This document shows, piece after piece, positions 24,301 to 34,216 of a DNA stretch of 64,000 nt (position 1 is the first letter of the stretch; each line of letters begins with the position of its first letter). Made by a program: the position numbers and the translations under genes. Origin of the DNA: Luzula sylvatica (lineage: Eukaryota > Streptophyta > Magnoliopsida > Poales > Juncaceae); the NCBI GenBank assembly GCA_946800325.1, contig OX326961.1, positions 44,281,415 through 44,345,414 of the forward strand. Direction: 5' to 3'. Below the pieces are notes generated by a model that saw only the letters and a list, made by a program, of their open reading frames with translations, was not told where the DNA came from and searched no databases.

Positions 24301-25157
24301 ATACCTGAGAGGCCGGCTTCCGAAGCCGCCTTGCCCTTCTTCACCTCCTCGAGGTAAGACTTGCAATCACGCTTCCAATGTCCAGCCTTGTGACAATGGT
24401 AGCATGTCTCATCCTTGGATTTCTCCTTTCCCTTTTTATTCGGCTTCGAACGTTTCTTAGCTGAATTGCCATTGGACATTGATCTCTTACGATCCTTATT
24501 ATGAATCGTGAGAACATTCCCGACAACTCTTGCCTTGTTCTCCCCGGATGTCTTCAACATCTCCGATTCAAAATTCTTGAGCATTCCATGAAGCTCAGGG
24601 ATCGTCTTATCCATCGAATGCATGTGATAATTAGTCACAAACGGAGAAAACATTGGAGGAAGTGCACACAAGATCAAATCTTGTTGCATAATCTTCGACA
24701 ATTTCTCTCCTAGCTTCTCTAGACGGTCTATGAGAGCTTGAACTTTCAAAACGTGAGTACTCACCGAAGACCCCGAAGACATCTTGCAGTTTACCAACTA
24801 TTTGAGTGTATTGAACCATTCAATACGTTCCTGCTCCTGGAACATTTCCTTGAGCACAACGTTTATCAAGTGTGCATCCGAGTCCTCTAACTGTTTTTGA
24901 AGACTTGTGTCCATACACGCCAACATGAGGCATGTAACGTCATTTGAGTCCTTCTTCAGTTTCTCAAATGCGGCCTTTTCATCGGCCGTAGCTTCGGGGT
25001 CCGGTGCTACTAGTTCCGTATCCAATACGTGGCTTTTACCCTCTTGCCTAAGAATAATTCTCAGGTTTCGGTGCCAATTTAGATAGTTCCGACCCACTAG
25101 CTTATCCTTTTATAATACCGATCTAATCGATAAGGTGTTGGTGTTAATAGAAGACAT
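21380..25157 (-). pseudogene. Copia B gag-pol polyprotein, disabled
   Basis: Minus-strand copia polyprotein, starting ATG at 25157 (MSSINTNTLS). Gag runs to about 24400 and has a CCHC knuckle (CYHCHKAGHWKRDC). The protease site reads DTC where copia has DSG/DTG. Integrase (22925-24043) keeps the H-H-C-C finger (WHCRLGH...CESC) and the D, D-35-E residues ([22 protein letters not shown]). RT (21872-22719) keeps WQMDVKTTFLNG and a YVDD box around 22175. RNase H follows at 21461-21850 and is cut by CACTA 3. Damage seen: in-frame stops near 25110 and 24798, a frameshift near 24030, further shifts around 22920-22720, 22240 and 21860. It cannot make an active polyprotein as it stands. Confidence 0.93.
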
Positions 25158-26279
25158 GTTCTACAAATGAAATAAAGATTGTATTACTAACGTTGCGTAC
25201 TTATCTTATAGGCTTACATGATAATTATATGTCAGTGTTATTTTATCGAATCGATAACCCTCATACCGATACGGGACTCCAAGTCCATAACACTCAAGAC
25301 CCATGTCCTCGCATAAGTGACTATGGCCGACAAATGAGATCTCGCTATTTACGTAGGATGTTTATCCAATCGTATCCAATACGACTCTTGAACCTTTATA
25401 GAATTTCGGTGATGGATCATATCACATACAATCCCAGTTCCGTGTGTGAATTCTATCTATGCCCCGAACTCCAATCCGATTGGCCTGGACGGTTAAGTCA
25501 TAATCATATCCAACGTATCGTTCAATTGAGCTATTCACATGCCCGACTATGGCCTGAACCCATGTGAATCCCCAATTAACGCTTACCACCCGCATTAATA
25601 CATACAATAATACGTGCCTGACTATGGCCCGAAACAACGCATTATGTCATACCAATCTCGATGGTTGTGGACATGGAAGTCATTTCCACGACTTAAATAT
25701 TATGAGGAATCATGACTTTCATGTTTGTATACGTGACATAATCATATTATATCACTATCACAAGATTTGATTGATCATTAGCCTTTAATAATCAGTTCAT
25801 ATGCAAGTATGAGTGATGCCGATTCTATCGATATAAGGAACTTAAATTTTCGAGTTTCGTAGCCAAAGTTATCGCAAAAACAAAAACCAGCATTCTGCCA
25901 ACCAGGGGACAGTTCGTTCGAACGAACCTATCCCTGTCTTTCAAGACCCCTGGTCGCATCCCCGCACCCCCGGTTCGCCCGGGACAAACTGGCTAGTCAG
26001 TTCGAACGAACTGGCCCATGGGGACCCTGAAAACCCTGTTTTCGTGCAGTTTTTTGCCGTTTTCGCTCGTTTTCGAAACGATAAATCATGAAATCTTTTC
26101 ACGATTATTCCTAGATATTCTCAATCATCTCATGATTGATCTCTAGTGAATTCCACTTGTGATTTTAACGAAAAATTAAACTTCTAAATATCCAGCATCA
26201 TGCAAACGGGTACAAACTTTGATAACCCGTGCGTATATCAAATATACGACTATGATTCGACCCTCGAATCTCAGCGCTT
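25158..26279 (-). other. Leader of copia element B
   Basis: Untranslated leader between the primer binding site and gag. It matches the A leader (2533-3690) in reverse complement. It contains GTTCGAACGAAC palindromes at 25912-26010. Open frames here (such as 25193-25567 and 25422-25637) are not coding. Confidence 0.75.
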
Positions 26280-26291
26280 GCTCTGATACCA
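26280..26291 (-). other. Primer binding site of B
   Basis: The minus strand reads TGGTATCAGAGC, one base inside the LTR end at 26293. It is the same initiator Met-tRNA primer site as in A and shows that B reads right to left. Confidence 0.93.
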
Positions 26292-26292
26292 C

Positions 26293-27148
26293 TGTAGGTA
26301 ATTATCCCGTCCCCGGACCCGTGCAGCGGATATGAAGGCCCGGTCCGGTTCCCAAATCCCGAGATCACGCTTCGATATGGAGGGTACGATGCAAAGTAGG
26401 ATAGTCAATTACCTGCGTGAAATTGATCACGCACGAAGGGTTGATTGCGTATCCTCCTTTCTCCTTGTCACGTTGGTGACATAACGCGCGTCCCACGCCC
26501 ACACGTCTCCCACCACTTCGTTGACGGTTTTCACTCCTTCGATTTGATCACAACGAAGAGCCACAAGCGTCGCTCCTCTACCCGTATCCACCGTGAGTCG
26601 TAGCACCTCGGTCGCGGGTGCAATTGCCTAGACTAGATTGGACTGAATAGAGGAGAGAGAAATATCCTATTTATACTAAAATAGGATAAGGATTGGGTCA
26701 AAGATTGTATATATCCAATATACAATTCAGCAGCATGTTCGTTCGAACGCAACGTACAGTTCGTTCGAACGGACTGCTTCCTGTCATGAGAATGTATAAA
26801 ACCATTTTATACTCAAAGAGGTCCGTTCGAACGCACCCATACGGTTCGTTCGAACGAACCATTTCCTGTCCCACTTCAGTGTTAATTCCAAACATCATTC
26901 GTTGTAGTCCGTTCGAACGAACACCAATGTTGGTTCGAACGAACCACTCCCTGGAATGAATATGTGTAAAACCATTTTACACTCGTAGCGGTCCGTTCAA
27001 ACGAACCCAACGGTTAGTTGGAACGAACCACTCTCTGGAACTTAACTTTGCACAATCTTATTGTGCATTAAATCAACCCATGAACATTTATGTTCATATA
27101 TCCTTATATGTACACTTTTACGGTTGATCCGAAACTGTATTTCTTTCA
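26293..27148 (-). repeat. 5' LTR of copia element B
   Basis: The LTR is 856 bp; on the plus strand it starts TGTAGGTAATTATCCC and ends GTATTTCTTTCA. It matches 1-797 but lacks about 120 bp at 26636 that are present near 165-285 there. It carries at least six full or near copies of the GTTCGTTCGAACGAAC palindrome (26738-27030). The first bases outside are TTTGA. Confidence 0.88.
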
Positions 27149-27699
27149 TTTGATTCATTTCAAAACAATGTTGATTTGGAAAGTTAAATCGATTATCGAG
27201 TAACTTTGCATATAGTTTTCTCTTCTCTTCTTTTTTGAAAATGATCAAAAAGGAATAAGGCGTAACTATACGCAAGGCTCCCCCTACATACAAGCTCCTC
27301 CTAAATCGTTGCATCTTGCAATTTTAGGCTTGTACGTAGATGAACTTCGCAAATTTTGTTTTAAAATTTGAAGTTTATTTTAAATATTGATGAAGTCGGT
27401 TGTAGAAAATATATTTTCGTTTTGAATGGATTGTACGAGTTTTGGTTATGAACTTAATAACGTCATATCCATTCCATACAATAATATAGCATTTGACACT
27501 TCAAAACATGTATTCAATACACAAGATATATTATCATGCATGGTTTTCAAAATACAAGCAAAACATGACAACACATACATAGTTTTCAAAACAACATGAC
27601 AAACACAAACATAGTTTTTGAAAATACTAGTGTAGATAATATTTAGCTCAAATGAGCGACGATATGAGGATTAGGGTGTTTAGGATTCCTCGTCGTCGG
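27149..27699. other. Unassigned AT-rich spacer with polypurine-like runs
   Basis: No gene seen. On the minus strand, at about 27275-27305, there are repeated purine runs (GGAGGAGCTTG and GTAGGGGGAGCC) of the kind found before the 3' LTR of some copia lineages. This may be the 3' tail of another dead retroelement. Confidence 0.4.
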
Positions 27700-28046
27700 T
27701 GTTGGTTCAAATTTTTGGTTGTTTGATTATCTCAAAACAATGTCAATATTACTACTAATAAATTTGTGTAAGTGACACTTGTAGGAAATATATGTATGAC
27801 TCGCAAAAGGGATCAAAAGAAGAAAGAAGCACGTACGCAAACGTGAGCACTTGAACACAAGCCAAAGACCATCAATATAAAATAATGAAGAATCAAGACG
27901 ACGGTAAAAGAAAAAGACGAAAGTATTCATTCAAGCACAGAAATCAAGACGTCGAAGACTTTCGCGAGTTGGGATATCATACGCTCAGAAAAAAAACCCA
28001 TAGGTATCCCTAGACTCATCTATGAATTATAAAGATCAAGAAAAAT

Positions 28047-28845
28047 CAAGGTTGCAAATAGCGTTTAGCGCGAATTGACGTCGTGTTTTTTTTGTAGCGT
28101 ACAACGCATAGAGTGCGATATATCAAAGCTACACTTTTGTAGCGAGCAATACATTGATAGTTCAAAATCAAAATGCACTATTATCTTCAAGCACATAACT
28201 AAATATACAAAAATACAAGAACATGACACTCAAAATGAAGCTATGAAACAAAAATAATATAAATTAAGTAAAAGACAAGATGAAAAAAATGAAAGTTTGG
28301 TTTTTAGGAGATGAGAGAATGTTAGTATGGATATGTAACAAATCGAAAAAGAAAAAGAAATGAAGCTATGTTTGGATATTTATCTTAGTCCTTAAGCCCT
28401 TAAACAATCCAAAGAGGAGAAAGGAGAAGAAAAGACAGAAAAATGGAACACAAAAATCTGCCTACCAAAAAGAGGAAAAATTGCCTCACGAAACATGCAT
28501 AGAAAGAAATAAGTAAACCCTAGCGAAGCAATGAAAAAATATTTGTGTTTATTTGTGGAGTTGTGGACTTATATTAGGATGTATAACTATAATGTATTTT
28601 TACAAATCTTTATACACAAACAAAAAATACTAAAAATTATTTTACAAGCCCAAATAAAGTAATGTTGCGAAAATAATATATTGCGTACCACTACATGCAA
28701 CGTATGCTTCACGCTATTTCGTACGCAACATCATTATATCGTCAAAAAATGTAATAACGCAAAAAGTCGCAGCGCGCAACGTTTGGCTTCCAATACACGC
28801 AATATCACGCTATATCGCCGCAACATAACGCAATTTGTAACACTG
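28047..28845. mobile_element. hAT-type MITE (799 bp)
   Basis: The ends are CAAGGTTGCAAATAGCG and CGCAATTTGTAACACTG, roughly inverted, with a perfect 8-bp duplication AGAAAAAT (28039-28046 and 28846-28853). An 8-bp duplication with CA(G/A)(T/G)G ends fits hAT elements. Both ends are rich in TAGCG/GCGCAACG motifs. No transposase frame is present. Confidence 0.88.
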
Positions 28846-29294
28846 AGAAAAATAAATTAATATATTCGAAATAATGAAAATGAGATAACTGCAAAACTTG
28901 CAAACAGGAAGACTTCCGTTATAACGGACAATTCCTCCGTTGTAACGGAAGTATGCGTCTCATATATTGGATATGTACACACACATCGCCCGTTATGACG
29001 GATTCACCAATCCGTTATAACGGAACCACCCAATCCGTTGTAATGGACCACTCAGCGTTACAACGGACCATACATGCAAATCCAAGACAACTTACAGTGA
29101 GATGTCCGTTATAACGGAGCCCTTAAGAGTTGTAACGAACCTATTACACTGAGACTTCCGTTGTAACGGAGACTACACGAAAGTGCCAGAATTTGAATAA
29201 TTATTTTGTTACGGCTATCTTGACTTCAGTATAGTCATAATGAAATTCCACTTTCGTTATAAAGAAAAACTGTGTTTAGGGAGGGGACTATGTG

Positions 29295-29307
29295 TTATAT
29301 AAATAAA
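29295..29307 (+). promoter_or_regulatory. TATA box in LTR C
   Basis: TTATATAAATAAA lies downstream of the palindrome array and upstream of a CT-rich stretch, as expected for a retrotransposon promoter. Confidence 0.55.
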
Positions 29308-29888
29308 ACCCCTCCTAGTTTTCGTTCTCTAACTCTTCCATAATTTTCAATACATTCCCAAAGAGAGAAAACTAAGCTAAATATCTAGAGCTCAATTATT
29401 CTAGATAAAAACCCTAGACCTAAGATCTATCTTCAAACTCCACAACAAACGATTCCCAACTTGTGTGGCCGATCACGTTTAGTTAGTTAGTAGATTTGTA
29501 ATAGGCTAGTTGCAACTATTGTAAAATCCGTCATAGATCGATAGAAACGTGTAAATCGATCTAGGCAAACCTTGTAAGTGTTGATTTGAGAATTCAATAG
29601 AAAACTGAAAAAGCGCAAGGCATGCCCGGAGACGTAGCTACTTGCAATCAATCGAATCGGTCGATTGAGTAAGTAGACGGTGAGTTAAAGCTACAAAGCA
29701 ACCACCTACCGAACTCTGTAAACAAATATCATGTGTTAATTATTTCGGTATTATCTTTCTATCTTTACTTTAAATTTTGCTTCCGCACAAAATTCAATTG
29801 TATACCATTAGAGCAAAAATTGTACCATAGCATTACCTATTCACTCCTCCCCTCCTCCTCCCCCCCTTTAGGTCTAAATTAACCAACA

Positions 29889-30925
29889 GTAAGGATTGTG
29901 TTCAATGTTGTCCTCGATTGCTCGAAGCACATCGTCGAATCTTCGATTCATTTGCGCGAGAACTTCTTCTCGAACACGGATGTTGTGGTTCCTGTGAGAG
30001 CATTGTCCACGAGTATTTCATCGCGGCTATAGTCGTTGTGTGAATATAGTTTATCCCGAGTTTGGGTGGTGTGTTTACGTGTTCGAACATTATCGACAAA
30101 GATTTCATCGCGAATTCGCTCGGAGTGTTCGAACATGCGGACTTGGAAAGCATCGATGAGTCCACGCACTTCGTCAAGAGTAAAGTTTGGTTGAGAGTAC
30201 GAGCTTTACCCGGCACTAGAGTCACCTTAGGCATGACATTTCGTGGGTCGAATTTGTGGATGGTCACTTGGTGGATTTCCAGTTTGATCCTGCATTTCCT
30301 CACCCTCTCGTGGGGATTAGGCACCCAATTTGTTGGATCTTCCGGAAATGAGTATGTTCCGGCTTTGAAGGAGACAATCCAATCCCTTATCGGTGAATCA
30401 TGTTGTATTGAATGGGATCGAGGACGAGTGAACCCGATGCATCTAAGGTTATTTTCCGATGCTAGGTTGATCGGTTCCTTTTTCAGAGAGTCCATTCGTG
30501 GTCCGAAATGGTGATGTCGTGCTTCAAGCCTGCCAACATTATTAAGTGTCTGTACGGTAGCGAGGATAGGTTTACGGACATTTGCGCGTACATATGCTTG
30601 ATAATGAGATTTGAAATATTCACTTTTGGTTTGTCTTGGTACCATAAGCGGAATGCCAACACCTTGTTTTCGGTTCTCGAGATTTGATTTTATTTGGGAA
30701 ACCGGTGCGAGGATTCGTTCGCCGTGGAGTACTCGAATTGTCCCCCGTTCGTGGTTACGTTGTGGATTGGTATATATTGTTCCGTCGGATATTGTTCGGA
30801 CCGGCCTATGTAGATGTGATCGCCGGTGTCGGACAATCCGAGCCATTGACGAAGAAGAGATTCAGAGATAGTAATAGGTGTGCCGAACACGTAACTCTCG
30901 ATAAGAGTTTTCGTTCTGATTGTAG
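29889..30925 (-). pseudogene. Decayed gag-like remnant between inverted LTRs
   Basis: Unrecognised, decayed coding remnant. On the minus strand, directly after the LTR end at 30926, the sequence reads TLIESYVFGTPITISESLLRQWLGL, which looks like the N-terminal, virion-associated domain of some plant retroelement gag proteins. The frame then breaks near 30690, and a different frame is open down to 29902 (314 residues) without a clear domain. A degraded primer site (ACAATCAGAAC, near 30915) follows the LTR. No pol is present. The left side runs into LTR C in the opposite orientation. Confidence 0.35.
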
Positions 30926-31490
30926 TGTTGTTTAATTTAGACCTAGAGGGGGGTAAATAGGAAGTCATATGGTACAATTTTCGCGGTAATGAAATACAGT
31001 TACAATTTGGGCGGAAGCGTAAATAAATTAGAGAAAGAAATACAATACCGAAACAAATAACAAAATATATTTGTTTACGGGGTTCGGTTGGTGGTTGCTA
31101 TGTAGTTTTAACTCACCGGCTACTTGCTCAATCGACCGACTCGATTGATTGCAAGTACCTAAGTCTCCGGGGTTGCCTTGCGCCTTTTTGATTTTCGATT
31201 GAATACCCAACTCAACTCTTACAAGATTTTGCCTAGATCGATTTACAGGAATCTATCGATATATGACGGGCTTTACAAATATTTTGCCTAGATCGATTTA
31301 CAAGATTTTCGATTTTTGCAAGTACCTAAGTCTCCGGGGTTGCCTTGCGCCTTTTTGATTTTCGATTTTCGATTGAATACCCAACTCAACTCTTACAAGA
31401 TTTTGCCTAGATCGATTTATAGGAATCTATCGATATATGACGGGCTTTACAAATATTACTGGTGTTGAAGGTCGTTTTGTGCAACAAAGA
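30926..31490 (-). repeat. Partial LTR (D), inverted copy of the end of LTR C
   Basis: On the minus strand the sequence up to 30926 ends AAATTAAACAACA. It follows the last part of LTR C closely: CTAGGCAAA, CAATCAATCGA, AAGTAG(A/C)CGGTGAG and CTAGGTCTAAATTAA all recur. The outer end is unclear, and no palindrome array is attached. An internal tandem duplication is listed separately. Confidence 0.6.
31151..31460. repeat. Tandem duplication, 167-bp step
   Basis: GCAAGTACCTAAGTCTCCGG begins at 31151 and again at 31318. Both copies run through GCCTAGATCGATTTA to ATGACGGGCTTTACAAATAT. The first copy carries a short extra tail (CCTAGATCGATTTACAAG) at the junction. Confidence 0.9.
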
Positions 31491-31799
31491 TTTTTTATGA
31501 TAAAAATAGTATTGGATAAATAGGGGTAGCGATCCACGAGAAATATATGCACTATTAAATTAATATCTAATTCCAAACTTTATGAAACGAAATGAAACTT
31601 TCCAAATATGTTCACTATCATATAAATAAGGTCTGGTGCAATTTTGGTTCAATTTGAAGTTGTAGATAAAAAGTTATTAAGGATTTACAAAACAGTCCCT
31701 GGCATATTTGTGAAAATATCCAGTTAAATTTTCGAATCAATATTAATTCTGAACTGTATTGCAAATTGAATAACTAAATAGTACCACACTGATACCTCC

Positions 31800-31844
<45 letters not shown>

Positions 31845-32640
31845 GGGCTCAGTCATGGACGAAACTGCCTGAGGTTCTATACCCATAATGTCCTTTTCAG
31901 AAAATGTCCTTTTTATACAAATTAGGACATACAGATTGAATGGCAAACAGATTGAATGGAAGGGTTACGACAATATAACATACAAATTTTTTCTATACCC
32001 ATAATGTCTTTTTCAGAAAAGGTTCTACTGTAGAATTCCCTTAATCAGTAGAAAAATATGACCATCAGAAAGTTAGGTGAGAGAATTCTCTATAAATAAA
32101 TTAGAACACTCAACTTTGTAACACAACGAAAAACAAAATACTTTCAGTTACTTTCTAATATTAATTCCAACTTTCTTTTCTTTACTCTAAAAATCACCAA
32201 AAAAATTATCACAATGCCTATTGCAAAGAGACAAGTGTATGTTCAAGGTGAGATTTAAATCACAATTTCCTACACAATTTTCCAAACAAAGGCTCAACTT
32301 AATCATAATTAAATATTCAATTAATTTTAAATCTCGAAATTACTTCTCAAACTTGCACAAAATATTCCTTGCACAATGCTGACTCTACAAAAACTAAATT
32401 TGGTGCAATTTTGATTTACCAATTAAAAGATATTATGAAATTACAATTAGGTCGTTGGTACTTTTACCAAGATACCCAGTAAATATTCAAATTGAGTGAG
32501 GCAAGTTGATAATTAAACTAGAATAAGAGATATACAATATGATATTTTTGCTTTAGAAAATTGAGATCTAACAATATCAGAAAAACAAGAACAAAACCAG
32601 GACGGAATTTAGGTTTTGATGAAATGACAGATTAGTCCAA
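31461..32640. other. Intergenic stretch with GA microsatellite
   Basis: No complete gene was seen. A (GA)n run covers 31802-31840. At 31640-31690 the reverse strand carries AATAACTTTTTATCTACAAC, a motif type also present in the LTR of A. A possible promoter and first exon at 32089-32250 is listed separately. Confidence 0.7.
32089..32250 (+). CDS. Possible promoter and orphan first exon
   Basis: A CTATAAATAAA box (32089-32099) is followed after about 110 bp by ATG at 32213, reading MPIAKRQVYVQ and ending at a good donor (CAAG then GTGAGA) near 32248. No second exon could be found before the LTR that starts near 32640, so the gene may have been cut by that insertion or the signal may be chance. 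The product is unknown. Confidence 0.25.
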
Positions 32641-33631
32641 ATAATATAGATATTCCGCAGATTTCAAAAAAGCAATAAACGCGCGTTCGTCGATACGATT
32701 GGATGCATAATAAGATTATGCAAATCTGACAGGAAACACATAGTCCGTCAGGACGGGCTGGTGGTCCGTCGTGACGGATCCGAATAGTTTTCCTGACAGA
32801 TTGTACAGTTTATACACAGTCCGTCGTGATGGACTGGTTCGTCCGTCGTGACGGACCACAAAGATTTTTGTGTACCGATATGTGAGTATGACTCGTGACG
32901 GACTGGTAGTCCGTCATGACTGACGTGCGTCATGACAGACGATATGGTCCATCATGATGGACTATGGAGATAACGGATATATCAGTAATCGTGAGTAGTG
33001 CGTCATGATGGACTACAGTGTGTCATGACGGACAATATCCAAATTCTTCATTGGGTTTTTTTTTTAAGATGCTCATGAATTCTCAATTAATGGTGGCATG
33101 ATTATAAGATCATGTCCAGCCATTCATCTCTCTCTGGTCATTTGTACAGAAAAGATTATTTTTGTGAGACAAGTAATATTGGCAGAAAAGAGATTGGATC
33201 TTGAACAAGTTTGTGAAAATTTTTAGAGGAATTTGTCTTAACCGAGAGACGCTAGCTCGAGGTGGATACGAGTAGAGAAATCTCACTTGAGATTCTGTTG
33301 TGATCAAGCAAGAGAAAGGTCGAGCAAAGTCGGAGACGAATCGGATATTATCCAGTTGTATTCGATAAAAGGAGCTTCGGGCAATGTGTCGAATCGTACG
33401 GGCGTGGGACGTGCGTGCGACCGGGACTGAAGCGAACAAGTAGCAACTACGTGTACAACCCGTCCCCGTGATCAATTTCACGCGATATGTTTCTATGTAT
33501 ATACGAGATATATTCATAGGTAGTTGTATTTCATGATTTGTGATTTCGGATCGTTGACGTGATCCTCGGGATCGGGTTGGATCGGACCTCACAATTCTTT
33601 GCACGGGGTTCGGTGACCCTAATACCCAACA
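32640..33631 (+). repeat. Likely solo LTR (E), copia-type, with TGACGGAC palindromes
   Basis: The right half resembles the ends of the A/B LTRs: CGTGATCCTCGGGATCGG, GGATCGGACC, then CACGGGGTTCGG and ATACCCAACA. Between 32743 and 33035 there are about ten forms of a GTCCGTCGTGACGGAC palindrome. No primer site follows at 33632, so it is probably a solo or truncated LTR. The left boundary and the target duplication could not be fixed. Confidence 0.5.
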
Positions 33632-34216
33632 ACAAAGACCTTTTTGCCAGCCTGATTACGTGATATGGATGTTGTTCAAAAGTATCGACGACCAAGTAAT
33701 ATTGGATAAACTTTTACTACAAACAATGTGTTTGTGTGTCCTGTGAATAATTTTGTTTGTTTTTCTTTAAGTACCATCTTATATTTCGGTATATTGTTTT
33801 GCAAGACACAACAACGATAATGGTACCGAAGCAAACATATCCACTTATTTGTGCCAACAAATTCATCTACCTGATGCTCTGCCACAACATGAAAAATTTA
33901 TGAAAAACATTTCCAAAGCTATTTACTGATCAATTCAAAATCAACATATCTGAAACGAACCAAAATCTAATTCAAATGCAACATCCAAACTCCAAAGAAA
34001 CAAAGAAATATCCGAAACCATAAAAAACACCAACACAACTAACAAAACAGAAAACACAAAAAAGTAACAAACAATTACATATCATCCACAACAACACAAA
34101 CCAAGAAAACATAATCAACTCTTTGCAAGTAAAAAAAAATAGTATACCTGTCCCGCGCTATTGCACGGGAGTAAAGTTAGTTAGAGTAAACTTTGGGACA
34201 TAATATAATTTTCCTT
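33632..34216. other. Spacer; hairpin resembling a Helitron terminus near 34157
   Basis: No gene seen. CCCGCGCTATTGCACGGG (34153-34170) can fold into a hairpin. On the minus strand it is followed by ACAGGTATACTA, which resembles a Helitron 3' end but lacks a clean CTRR. Confidence 0.35.

Larger units (their letters stand above)
1..27148 (-). mobile_element. Copia element B, nested host of the left region (left end outside window)
   Basis: This is a Ty1/copia-type LTR retrotransposon read on the minus strand. Its 5' LTR is at 26293-27148 and its primer binding site at 26280-26291. Its gag-pol remnant covers 18757-25157 and its 3' LTR enters the window at 1-856. The element is split by copia element A (1498-18226, TSD CAATG) and by a CACTA transposon (18948-21376, TSD GAT). 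The sequence left of A (857-1497) and right of A (18227 on) joins without a gap once A is removed, because A carries the homologous uninterrupted stretch at 13851-14597. The right flank begins TTTGA, but the matching left duplication lies outside the window. Confidence 0.9.
27700..29888 (+). repeat. Likely copia-type LTR (C) with palindrome array and nested hAT
   Basis: It starts TGTTGGTTCAAATTT and ends AAATTAACCAACA, which gives short inverted ends. It contains a hAT MITE at 28047-28845. Without that, the LTR would be about 1.4 kb. Between 28905 and 29175 it carries repeated TCCGTTATAACGGA / CCGTTGTAACGG palindromes. A TATA box, TTATATAAATAAA, lies at 29295-29307, followed by a transcribed-looking U5. 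The right end matches, in inverted orientation, the LTR at 30926-31460. The left boundary rests only on the inverted TGTTGGTT match. Confidence 0.5.

Noticed and set aside
29902..30846. 314-residue minus-strand frame as an intact gene
   Set aside because: No recognisable domain, the start is arbitrary, and the best gag-like signal lies in a different frame next to it.
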